64,000 nt of DNA, taken from positions 1-64,000 of the forward strand of contig UQLL01000001.1 of the NCBI GenBank assembly GCA_900541835.1. Direction: 5' to 3'. Position numbers and translations under genes: made by a program. The notes under the pieces are model-generated. The model saw only the letters and a list, made by a program, of their open reading frames with translations, searched no databases and was not told the DNA's origin. How positions within the stretch are numbered: the first letter of the stretch is position 1; each line of letters starts with the position of its first letter. Shown in pieces: positions 28,356 through 36,298 of this stretch. The DNA comes from an uncultured Porphyromonadaceae bacterium (GTDB lineage: Bacteria; Bacteroidota; Bacteroidia; Bacteroidales; Muribaculaceae).

Positions 28356-28399
28356 AAACGACGACAGACGAGCCTGAAACCTCCCTGCCGTCGTTTTTT
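28356..28399 (+). terminator. Terminator after the Pro/Lys-rich lipoprotein gene
   Basis: AAACGACGACAG (28356-28367) pairs with CTGCCGTCGTTT (28385-28396), 12 bp with one mismatch, then T6. Confidence 0.85.
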
Positions 28400-28442
28400 C
28401 ACCTTTCCAACATACTCAATAGTGAGTATTTTCAGCCGGATT

Positions 28443-28474
28443 TTTGGTCACCTCGCCGCATCTTGGTAATTTTG
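28443..28474 (+). promoter_or_regulatory. Promoter of feoAB
   Basis: TTTG (28443-28446), 20 bp, TAATTTTG (28467-28474), 20 bp before the ATG. No clear Fur or DtxR operator could be assigned. Confidence 0.72.
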
Positions 28475-28494
28475 CATAAATACACGTATAAAGG

Positions 28495-30945
28495 ATGTTA
28501 TTATCGGATCTGCAGCCCGGCCAGAAGGGCGTGATCATCAAGATACTTGGCCATAGCGCCTTCCGCAAGCGCGTCATGGAGATGGGCTTCGTCAAGGGGC
28601 GCATAGTCAACGTCGTGCTCAACGCCCCGCTCCACGACCCCATCAAGTACTCCATCATGGGCTACGAGGTCTCTCTGCGCCGCGCCGAGGCCGACCTCAT
28701 CGAAGTCGCCGTAGAGGGCAAACCCGGCAAGGACACCATTTCTGACGTCCATGACGTCGCCATCGACCATCCGCAGGAGCATCGAGACCACCACGGCGAA
28801 AAGGTCATCAACGTGGCCCTGCTCGGCAATCCCAACTGCGGCAAGACCTCCCTGTTCAACATGGTCAGCGGCGCCCACGAGCACGTCGGCAACTACGCCG
28901 GCGTCACCGTCGGCGCCAAGGAGGGCAGCGTCCGCTACAAGGGCTACCGCATCAACATCGTCGACCTGCCCGGCACATACTCCCTGAGTGTCTATTCGCC
29001 CGAGGAACAGTACGTGGTCCGCTACCTGCGCGAGGAGACGCCCGACGTCATTGTCAATGTCGTCGTGGCCAGCAACCTGGAGCGCAACCTCTTCCTCACT
29101 ACAGAGCTCATCGACATGAACCGAAGCATGGTCATCGCCCTGAACATGTTCGACGAGCTGAAGAAGGAGAACATACGCCTCGACACCGACCTGCTCGGCA
29201 AGATGCTCGGTGTGCCCATCGTGCCCACGGTGGCATCAACCGGAATGGGCGTCCACGAGCTCCTCAACAAAGTCATAGAGACCTTCGAGGACCGTGCCAA
29301 GGAAGTCCGCCACATCCACGTCAGGATGCGCCCCGAAGTCGAAGAAGGCGTCAGCACTCTCAACAAGGTCTTCAAGCAGGTGCCAGAGATCAGCGGACAC
29401 TTCTCGCCCCGCTTCCTGGCCATAAAGTTCCTGGAGCATGACCCCGAGATAGAGGGCATTCTCAAGAAATACCCGCAGTATCCGGAGTGGCGCGAATTGC
29501 GCGACCGCGAAGAGAAACGCATCGAGGGACAGCTCGGCGACGATATGCAGGCCATCGTCTCGGCCGAGAAGTACGGCTTCATTGACGGCGCCCTGGCCGA
29601 GACCATGGACCGCAGGAACACCAACAAGAACAAGACCACCGACATCATCGACGCTTTCGTCACCAACAAGCTCTTCGGCTTCCCAATCTTCCTGCTGGTG
29701 ATGTGGCTGATGTTCTGGGCCACTTTCCAGGTCGGCGCCTACCCCATGGAGTGGATAGAACAGCTCGTGGCCTGGATTTCCGGCCTTGTCAGCGAGCATA
29801 TGCCCGACGGCCCCTTCAAGGACCTGCTGCTCGACGGCGTCATCGGCGGCGTCGGCTCCGTCATAGTCTTCCTGCCAAATATCCTTATCTTATATGCCTT
29901 CATCTCGTTCATGGAGGACAGCGGGTACATGGCTCGCGTAGCCTTCATCATGGACAAGCTGATGCACCGACTCGGGCTGCACGGCAAGTCGTTCATTCCG
30001 ATGGTGATGGGCTTCGGCTGCAGCGTCCCGGCCATCATGTCCACGCGTATCATCGAGAGCAAGTCCTCGCGCCTGATCACCATACTGATAATCCCCTTCA
30101 TGAGCTGTTCAGCGCGCATCCCGATCTACGTGCTGTTGGTAGGCTGCTTCTTCGGCGGCAACGCCTGGGTGTTCGTCTTCCTATACGTATTAGGTATCGC
30201 CGTGGCGGCCATCACGGCCCGCCTGCTGCGCCGCTTCTGGTTCCACGCCGACGAAACCCCGTTCGTCATGGAGCTGCCCCCCTACCGCATCCCGACGGCC
30301 AAGGCCACCATGCGCGGCATGTGGACCAAGGCCAGCCAGTACCTCAGGAAGATGGGCGGACTCATCCTCATCGCCTCGGCCATCATCTGGGCCCTCAGCT
30401 ACTTCCCCCGTGTCGACGAACAGCAGGTACCCGCCCGGTACGCCGCCGAATGTCGCCAGGAGCTCCGCTCCTACGACAAAGCCCTGGCCGACACCATTTC
30501 CCCAGAAGACGAGATGGCGCTCATCACCACCCAGTACCAGCAGCAGAACTCCATCCTCGGCAATATCGGCCGCTTCGTGCAGCCCGCTGTGGAGCCGCTC
30601 GGCTTCGACTGGAAGGCCACAGTATCGCTGCTGGCCGGCCTCCCGGCCAAGGAAATCGTCGTCTCCACCTTAGGCGTGCTCTATACCGGCGACGGCGACG
30701 ACAGCCAGCTGCTGGCCGAACGCCTAACGACTCCCTCTCCCGTGAGCGGCAAGGCCCCATTCACCAAGGCCACCGCCCTGGCCTTCATGGTATTCGTCCT
30801 CATCTACTTCCCCTGCATAGCGACCATGATTGCCATCGTACGCGAAGCCCATGACTGGCGCTACGGCCTCTTCTCGCTCGTCTACAACACCTTCGTGGCC
30901 TGGGCGCTGGCGTGGGTTACTTATCGCATAGCTCTGCTCTTTTAG
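28495..30945 (+). CDS. feoB: Ferrous iron transporter, FeoA-FeoB fusion
   Basis: An 816-aa inner-membrane Fe(II) importer. Residues 1-75 are an SH3-like FeoA domain (MLLSDLQPGQKGVII, EMGFVKGRIVNVV, GYEVSLRRAEA), joined by a His/Asp-rich linker (DVAIDHPQEHRDHHGE). The FeoB GTPase follows (G1 GNPNCGKTSLFN at about residue 111, NYAGVTV, DLPGTYSLS). The membrane part has the Gate motif GCSVPAIMSTRII and repeated hydrophobic helices. The fused form is common in Bacteroidetes. It is a single gene with its own promoter. It begins at the ATG 28495. Confidence 0.97.
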   Translation: MLLSDLQPGQKGVIIKILGHSAFRKRVMEMGFVKGRIVNVVLNAPLHDPIKYSIMGYEVSLRRAEADLIEVAVEGKPGKDTISDVHDVAIDHPQEHRDHHGEKVINVALLGNPNCGKTSLFNMVSGAHEHVGNYAGVTVGAKEGSVRYKGYRINIVDLPGTYSLSVYSPEEQYVVRYLREETPDVIVNVVVASNLERNLFLTTELIDMNRSMVIALNMFDELKKENIRLDTDLLGKMLGVPIVPTVASTGMGVHELLNKVIETFEDRAKEVRHIHVRMRPEVEEGVSTLNKVFKQVPEISGHFSPRFLAIKFLEHDPEIEGILKKYPQYPEWRELRDREEKRIEGQLGDDMQAIVSAEKYGFIDGALAETMDRRNTNKNKTTDIIDAFVTNKLFGFPIFLLVMWLMFWATFQVGAYPMEWIEQLVAWISGLVSEHMPDGPFKDLLLDGVIGGVGSVIVFLPNILILYAFISFMEDSGYMARVAFIMDKLMHRLGLHGKSFIPMVMGFGCSVPAIMSTRIIESKSSRLITILIIPFMSCSARIPIYVLLVGCFFGGNAWVFVFLYVLGIAVAAITARLLRRFWFHADETPFVMELPPYRIPTAKATMRGMWTKASQYLRKMGGLILIASAIIWALSYFPRVDEQQVPARYAAECRQELRSYDKALADTISPEDEMALITTQYQQQNSILGNIGRFVQPAVEPLGFDWKATVSLLAGLPAKEIVVSTLGVLYTGDGDDSQLLAERLTTPSPVSGKAPFTKATALAFMVFVLIYFPCIATMIAIVREAHDWRYGLFSLVYNTFVAWALAWVTYRIALLF

Positions 30946-31002
30946 TTGAGTTAAAGCTGGGAGTAGAGGATGTCACACGTGCGTTAGCCATCTGTTAGCC
31001 CT

Positions 31003-31028
31003 ATACTGTTAACATTTGTTAACAGTAT
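31003..31028. promoter_or_regulatory. 11-bp perfect inverted repeat upstream of rpoD
   Basis: ATACTGTTAAC, loop ATTT, GTTAACAGTAT, about 190 bp before the rpoD start and 58 bp after feoB. No T-run. It may be an operator or an RNA hairpin. The 275-bp gap it sits in holds no gene; no consensus promoter was seen for rpoD. Confidence 0.5.
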
Positions 31029-31220
31029 GTCGGCAACAATCCGTTCCTCCATGGTGTTTTAATGACGCAGATACTGTGTGCCTGCAGGCACCATGCATCG
31101 TTGTCGGCTTTAGCTTAACGCCTTGAATCGCAGAATTTCAGGCATATCTCCAACGCATTGCATCACAGCCCGCACTTACTCACTATCCCTGACTGTAGAT
31201 GTAGCTTATTTTTACGACTA

Positions 31221-32081
31221 ATGCGACAACTCAAGATAAATCCCTCCATCACCTCGCGCGACAGCAAGGCCCTTGACCGTTACCTCGGAGAGATAGGCCG
31301 CGAAGAGCTGATTTCCGTGCAGGACGAGGTCGAACTCGCCCGACGCATCCGCCAGGGGGACCGCAAGGCCCTCGACAAGCTGGTGCGCGCAAATCTGCGC
31401 TTCGTCGTCTCCGTGGCCAAGCAGTACCAGAATCAGGGCCTCAGCCTCCCTGACCTCATCAACGAGGGGAATCTCGGACTGATACGCGCCGCGCAGAAGT
31501 TTGACGAGACGCGCGGCTTCAAGTTCATCAGCTACGCCGTGTGGTGGATCCGCCAGTCCATCCTACAGGCCCTGGCCGAGCAGAGCCGCATCGTGCGCCT
31601 ACCTCTCAACCAGGTCGGCTCCCTCAACAAGATAAACAAGGAGCGCAGCCGCTTCGAGCAGGAATACGAGCGGCTGCCGAGCGCCGAGGAACTGGCTGAC
31701 CGCCTCGAACTCGCACCAGAGAAAGTCGCCGACACCATGAAAGTGTCCGGCCGACACGTCTCGGTCGACGCCCCCTTCGCCGACGGAGAGGAGAATTCCC
31801 TGCTCGACGTGCTCGTCAACGACGACATTCCCACCCCCGACCGACAGCTCAACCATGAGTCCCTGGCCAAGGAAATCAACCGCGCCCTGCAGCAGCTCGA
31901 CGACCGCGAGCGTGCCATAGTGCAGATGTTCTTTGGCATCGGAGGCCAGGAGATGACCCTCGAGGAGATAGGCGCCAAGTTCGACCTCACCCGCGAACGC
32001 GTGCGACAGATTAAGGAGAAGGCCATACGGCGACTCAAAGGTCAGAAAAGTCGCCTGCTCAAGTCATATCTCGGGGACTAA
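31221..32081 (+). CDS. rpoD: Primary RNA polymerase sigma factor
   Basis: 286 aa from the ATG at 31221 (MRQLKINPSITSRDSKALDRYL), the usual start of the short Bacteroidetes primary sigma, which lacks most of region 1.1. Region 1.2 is about residues 10-40. Region 2 is LVRANLRFVVSVAKQYQNQG, LIRAAQKFDETRGFKFISYA and WWIRQSI. Region 3 covers about 125-195. Region 4 carries the helix-turn-helix EEIGAKFDLTRERVRQIKEKA. It is expected to read the TTTG/TAnnTTTG promoters found through this window. Confidence 0.97.
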   Translation: MRQLKINPSITSRDSKALDRYLGEIGREELISVQDEVELARRIRQGDRKALDKLVRANLRFVVSVAKQYQNQGLSLPDLINEGNLGLIRAAQKFDETRGFKFISYAVWWIRQSILQALAEQSRIVRLPLNQVGSLNKINKERSRFEQEYERLPSAEELADRLELAPEKVADTMKVSGRHVSVDAPFADGEENSLLDVLVNDDIPTPDRQLNHESLAKEINRALQQLDDRERAIVQMFFGIGGQEMTLEEIGAKFDLTRERVRQIKEKAIRRLKGQKSRLLKSYLGD

Positions 32082-32177
32082 GCCCTCATTCATCGGGCTG
32101 CCTTTTCCATGGTGTTGCTTCGGCTTATAGAGGATTTTCGCCATACAGTAATACTTTTTCAGGAAAAGACCGTCTAC

Positions 32178-32296
32178 ATGATGGCCCCGTACATTATTCC
32201 CGGCAACGGCAAGCCGAAAGAGATCGTCACGGTCGTGGAAGTCCCTACATCCGCATCGCCGGCAACAAGGTCAAGAGGGTGCTGATCCAGGAGTAA
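32178..32296 (+). pseudogene. Frameshifted gene remnant downstream of rpoD
   Basis: Two sensible stretches lie in different frames. MMAPYIIPGNGKPKEIVTVV starts at 32178, then YIRIAGNKVKRVLIQE runs from 32246 to a TAA at 32294. No full-length frame joins them. Family unknown. The reading is weak but the protein-like composition of both parts suggests a decayed coding sequence. Confidence 0.35.
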
Positions 32297-32308
32297 TCCG
32301 AGACGGGC

Positions 32309-32336
32309 CTTGCGTCGAGCTGAGGCTCGACGCAAG
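32309..32336. terminator. 12-bp hairpin in the rpoD-etfB gap
   Basis: CTTGCGTCGAGC, loop TGAG, GCTCGACGCAAG. A perfect stem without a T-run; possibly the 3' end of the rpoD transcript. Confidence 0.5.
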
Positions 32337-32460
32337 TGTCAAAGAAAGAACCACAATCCGAACGCAGGGGGGCGGCCTGAAAACCGACCTCCCTTATTTA
32401 TCGCCACATTTACCTCACCACTGGCGGACGCACGGGCCGTGGGTCCCTGCAAGACCGAAA

Positions 32461-32492
32461 TTTGTGTATGTCAAGGTCTTTTATTAAATTTG
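32461..32492 (+). promoter_or_regulatory. Promoter of the etfBA-acyl-CoA dehydrogenase operon
   Basis: TTTG (32461-32464), 20 bp, TAAATTTG (32485-32492); about 120 nt of leader before etfB. Confidence 0.75.
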
Positions 32493-32611
32493 CACGAAAT
32501 TTATGCTCGTGCGCAGTTCGGGAGCGAAACGGTTTCAGCTGTCTCTCAGCTCTAAGTCCTCAGCTCTCAGCTTCACGGGCATCGTGTGTAGAAAAACATA
32601 ACCGACAAAAT

Positions 32612-33481
32612 ATGAGTTTGAAAATCATAGTGCTGGCCAAGCAGGTACCCGACACCCGCAACGTGGGAAAGGATGCCATGAAGGCCGACGGCACCGTAAA
32701 CCGCGCCGCTCTGCCGGCCATTTTCAACCCCGAAGACCTCAACGCGCTTGAGCAGGCTTTCCAGCTCAAGGACCGCTATCCCGGCACCACCGTCACGCTG
32801 CTGACCATGGGACCGGGCCGCGCTGCCGAGATTGTGCGCGAAGGCCTGTACCGTGGCGCCGACAACGGCGTGGTGCTCTCCGACCGTGCCTTCGCCGGCT
32901 CCGACACCCTGGCCACCTCCTACGCCCTTGCTACCGCAGTGCGCAAGCTCGGCGACTTCGACCTCATCCTCGGCGGCCGCCAGGCCATCGACGGCGACAC
33001 CGCACAGGTAGGCCCGCAGATCGCCGAGAAGCTCGGCCTCCCCCAGGTGACATACGCCGAGGAGGTGGGCGAAGTCAAGGATGGACGCGTCACCATACGC
33101 CGCCGCATCGAGAACGGCATCGAGACCGTCACCGCTCCTCTGCCCCTGCTCATCACCGTAAACGGCTCCGCCGAGGAGTGTCGCCCACGCAACGCCAAGG
33201 CAATACAGAAATACAAGTACGCTGCCGCTCCCAGCGAGCTCTGCGACGACGACAAGCGCAAGCCCCTCGTCGACGCCAAGCCCTACCTGCAGATCGGCGA
33301 GTGGAGCGCCGACTTCGTGGGCGCCGACCGCGAACAGTGCGGCCTCCCCGGCTCCCCCACCAAGGTCAAGAAGATCGAGAACGTGGTCTTCAGCGCCAAG
33401 GAAGCCGTGCACCTCACCGACTCCGACGCCGAAGTCGAGGACCTCGTAAAGCAACTCATAGCCAACCACACCATCGGATAA
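32612..33481 (+). CDS. etfB: Electron transfer flavoprotein beta subunit
   Basis: 289 aa from the ATG at 32612 (MSLKIIVLAKQVPDTRNVG); an upstream in-frame ATG lies on the promoter. Motifs: FNPEDLNALEQAFQLKD, TMGPGRAAEIVREGL, GRQAIDGDTAQVGPQIAE, which form the AMP-binding region of EtfB. With EtfA it forms the FAD heterodimer that passes electrons between an acyl-CoA dehydrogenase and the respiratory chain or another partner. First gene of a three-gene operon; 4-bp gap to etfA. Confidence 0.96.
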   Translation: MSLKIIVLAKQVPDTRNVGKDAMKADGTVNRAALPAIFNPEDLNALEQAFQLKDRYPGTTVTLLTMGPGRAAEIVREGLYRGADNGVVLSDRAFAGSDTLATSYALATAVRKLGDFDLILGGRQAIDGDTAQVGPQIAEKLGLPQVTYAEEVGEVKDGRVTIRRRIENGIETVTAPLPLLITVNGSAEECRPRNAKAIQKYKYAAAPSELCDDDKRKPLVDAKPYLQIGEWSADFVGADREQCGLPGSPTKVKKIENVVFSAKEAVHLTDSDAEVEDLVKQLIANHTIG

Positions 33482-33485
33482 ACAC

Positions 33486-34517
33486 ATGGCACAGGACACC
33501 AACAACATCATAGTATACCTCGAATACGAGGATGGCCGCGTGGCCGACGTCAGCCTCGAGCTGCTCACCAAGGGCCGCAAGCTCGCCGACGAGCTCGGCG
33601 TGGAACTCCAGGCAGTGGTTGCCGGCGACGACCTCGCCGAGATAGAGAAGCAGGTGATGCCTTACGGCGTCGACACCCTCTACAAGCTGCAGGACAAGCG
33701 TATGTCCCCGTACACGTCGCTGCCCCACTCCTCGCTGCTCATCAACCTTTTCAAACAGATCAAGCCGCAGATTGCATTCATGGGTGCCACCTGCATCGGT
33801 CGTGACCTCGGCCCGCGCGTATCGTCGGCCCTGCACAGCGGTCTGACGGCCGACTGCACCGCCCTGGAGCTGGGTCCCCATACCGACGCCCAGAAGGGCA
33901 AGGACTACGAGAACCTGCTCTACCAGATCCGTCCGGCCTTCGGCGGCAACATCGTAGCCACCATCGTCAACCCTGAGTGCCGCCCGCAGATGGCCACCGT
34001 CCGCGAGGGTGTCATGAAGAAGGAAGTCCGCGACCCCGAGTACAAGGGCAAGGTAGTGGATCTCAAGGCTGAGGACTACGTATCGTCCGAGGACTTCGTG
34101 GTGGAAATCATCGACCGCCAGGTAGCCAAGTCTAAGGTCAACCTCAAGGGTTCTTCCATCATCGTGGCCGGAGGTTACGGTGTGGGCAGCAAGGAGAACT
34201 TCGACCTGCTCCAGCAGCTTGCCGACACCCTTGGCGCCGAGGTGGGCGCCAGCCGCGCCGCCGTCGACGCAGGCTGGGTGGAACATGACCGCCAGATCGG
34301 CCAGACCGGCGTCACCGTGCGCCCCAAGCTCTACATCGCCTGCGGCATCTCCGGTCAGATCCAGCACCTCGCCGGCATGCAGGACTCCAGCCTCATCCTG
34401 TCGATCAACACCGACCCCGACGCCCCCATCAACACCGTGGCCGACTACGTCATCACCGGACGCATCGAGGACGTCGTTCCAAAGCTCATCAAGTACTACA
34501 AAAAGAATTCCAAGTAA
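33486..34517 (+). CDS. etfA: Electron transfer flavoprotein alpha subunit
   Basis: 343 aa. The N-terminal domain resembles EtfB (IIVYLEYEDGRVADVSLELL). The C-terminal FAD domain is clear: IIVAGGYGVGSKENFDLL, GASRAAVDAGWVEHDRQIG, YIACGISGQIQHLAG, ILSINTDPDAPI. No ferredoxin-like extension is present, so nothing in this subunit alone indicates electron bifurcation. Placed between etfB and an acyl-CoA dehydrogenase gene (9-bp gap). Confidence 0.96.
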   Translation: MAQDTNNIIVYLEYEDGRVADVSLELLTKGRKLADELGVELQAVVAGDDLAEIEKQVMPYGVDTLYKLQDKRMSPYTSLPHSSLLINLFKQIKPQIAFMGATCIGRDLGPRVSSALHSGLTADCTALELGPHTDAQKGKDYENLLYQIRPAFGGNIVATIVNPECRPQMATVREGVMKKEVRDPEYKGKVVDLKAEDYVSSEDFVVEIIDRQVAKSKVNLKGSSIIVAGGYGVGSKENFDLLQQLADTLGAEVGASRAAVDAGWVEHDRQIGQTGVTVRPKLYIACGISGQIQHLAGMQDSSLILSINTDPDAPINTVADYVITGRIEDVVPKLIKYYKKNSK

Positions 34518-34526
34518 GATAAGGCA

Positions 34527-36233
34527 ATGGCAAACTTTTTCACCGACAACCCGGACCTGCAGCATCACCTCAACCACCCGATGATGCGCCGCATCGTCGA
34601 GCTCAAAGAGCGCAACTTCGCCGATGCCGATAAATACGACTATGCTCCGCGCGATTTCGAGGACGCCATGGACTCCTACGAGAAAGTGCTCGAGATAGTA
34701 GGCGACGTGTGCGGCAACGTCATCGCCGAGAACGCTGCCGACGTCGACCAGAACGGTCCCCATGTGGAGAATGGCCGCGTGGTATACGCCGAGGGTACCA
34801 AGAAGAACCTTGAGACCTGCCGCAAGGCCGGCCTGATGGGCATGGCCATGCCCCGCCGCTTCGGAGGCCTCAACTTCCCCATCACACCCTACATCATGGC
34901 CGCCGACATCGTGGCCCGCGCCGACGCCGGCTTCGAGAACCTCTGGGGACTCCAGGACTGCGCCGAGACCATCTACGAGTTCGCCAACGCCGACCAGCAC
35001 GAGCGCTACATCCCGCGTGTATGTGCCGGCGAGACCATGAGCATGGACCTCACCGAGCCCGATGCCGGCTCCGACCTCCAGAGCGTAATGCTCCGCGCCA
35101 GCCAGAAGGAGGACGGCTCCTGGGTGCTCAACGGCGTCAAGCGCTTTATTACCAACGGTGACAGTGACATCCACCTCGTCCTTGCCCGCTCCGAGGAGGG
35201 CACCCGCGACGGCCGTGGCCTCTCCATGTTCATCTATGACAAGCGCAACGGCGGAGTGACCGTGCGCCGCATCGAGAACAAGATGGGCATCAAGGGCTCG
35301 CCGACGTGCGAACTGGTGTACAAGGATGCGCCCTGCGAGCTTTGCGGCGAACGCAGACTCGGCCTCATCAAGTACGTCATGGCCCTGATGAACGGCGCAC
35401 GCCTGGGCATCGCCGCGCAGAGCGTGGGCATCAGCGAGATAGCCTATCGCGAGGCCCTGGCATACGCCCGCGACCGCAAGCAGTTCGGCAAGGCCATCAT
35501 CGAGTTCCCGGCAGTAGCTGAAATCCTCTCGCTAATGCATGCCAAGCTCGACGCCTCCCGCACCCTGCTCTACGCCTGCTCCCGCTTCGTGGATATGTAC
35601 AAGGTCTACGACGACATCAGCCGCGAACGCACTCTCACCAAGGAGGAACGCGCCGAGCGCAAGGCTTACAACCGCCTGGCCGACGCCTTCACCCCTCTGG
35701 CCAAGGGCATGACCAGCGAGTTCTGCAACCAGAACTCCTACGACTGCATCCAGATCCACGGCGGCTCCGGCTTCATGAAGGACTACGCCTGCGAGCGTGT
35801 ATACCGCGACGCACGCATCACCTCCATCTACGAGGGCACGACTCAGCTGCAGACGGTGGCAGCCATCCGCCACGTCACCACCGGCACCTACCTCAGCTTC
35901 ATCCGTGAGCAGGCCACTATCGACGCACCTCAGGGCTGCGAAGACGTCAAGGCCAGGCTCGAGGCTATGACGGTACTCTACGAGAATGCCGTGGTACGTG
36001 TGCTCGACACCAAGGACAGCCACTACCTCGACTTCATGGCACGACGCCTGGTGGAGATGGCCGGCTACATCGTCATGGGCTACCTCATGCTCGACGACAC
36101 CCGCCGCAACGAGAAGTTCGCTCGCTCCCTGCGCGTGTTTGTCAACTACGGAGAGGCCGAGACGGCCAAGCACTCCGAGTTCATCAGCAACTTCGCAGTA
36201 GAGCAGCTCAAGGACTACACCTACTCCGAGTAA
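34527..36233 (+). CDS. Acyl-CoA dehydrogenase family flavoprotein
   Basis: 568 aa, longer than ordinary 380-aa acyl-CoA dehydrogenases because of an N-terminal segment (about 60 residues) and a C-terminal helical extension of over 100 residues (after DARITSIYEGTTQL). FAD and substrate motifs: SMDLTEPDAGSDLQSV, FITNGD, MGIKGSPTCEL, YARDRKQFGKAI. The catalytic base is the Glu of IYEGTTQLQ (about residue 437). Operon position with etfBA shows that ETF is its electron acceptor or donor. The substrate is not determined; fermentative crotonyl/butyryl-CoA interconversion is one possibility. Confidence 0.92.
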   Translation: MANFFTDNPDLQHHLNHPMMRRIVELKERNFADADKYDYAPRDFEDAMDSYEKVLEIVGDVCGNVIAENAADVDQNGPHVENGRVVYAEGTKKNLETCRKAGLMGMAMPRRFGGLNFPITPYIMAADIVARADAGFENLWGLQDCAETIYEFANADQHERYIPRVCAGETMSMDLTEPDAGSDLQSVMLRASQKEDGSWVLNGVKRFITNGDSDIHLVLARSEEGTRDGRGLSMFIYDKRNGGVTVRRIENKMGIKGSPTCELVYKDAPCELCGERRLGLIKYVMALMNGARLGIAAQSVGISEIAYREALAYARDRKQFGKAIIEFPAVAEILSLMHAKLDASRTLLYACSRFVDMYKVYDDISRERTLTKEERAERKAYNRLADAFTPLAKGMTSEFCNQNSYDCIQIHGGSGFMKDYACERVYRDARITSIYEGTTQLQTVAAIRHVTTGTYLSFIREQATIDAPQGCEDVKARLEAMTVLYENAVVRVLDTKDSHYLDFMARRLVEMAGYIVMGYLMLDDTRRNEKFARSLRVFVNYGEAETAKHSEFISNFAVEQLKDYTYSE

Positions 36234-36255
36234 TAACGAGGAACATTCAACTTAC

Positions 36256-36295
36256 AGGTTGGGCAACACCAAATGGTTCTTGCCCAACCTTTCCA
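36256..36295. terminator. Bidirectional terminator between convergent genes
   Basis: AGGTTGGGCAA (36256-36266) pairs with TTGCCCAACCT (36280-36290), followed by TTCC. It lies between the acyl-CoA dehydrogenase gene (+) and the 724-aa orphan (-). Confidence 0.8.
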
Positions 36296-36298
36296 TTT

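Noticed and set aside
32310..32611. Small frames between rpoD and the etfB start
   Set aside because: They run through a promoter and hairpin and have no protein-like features.
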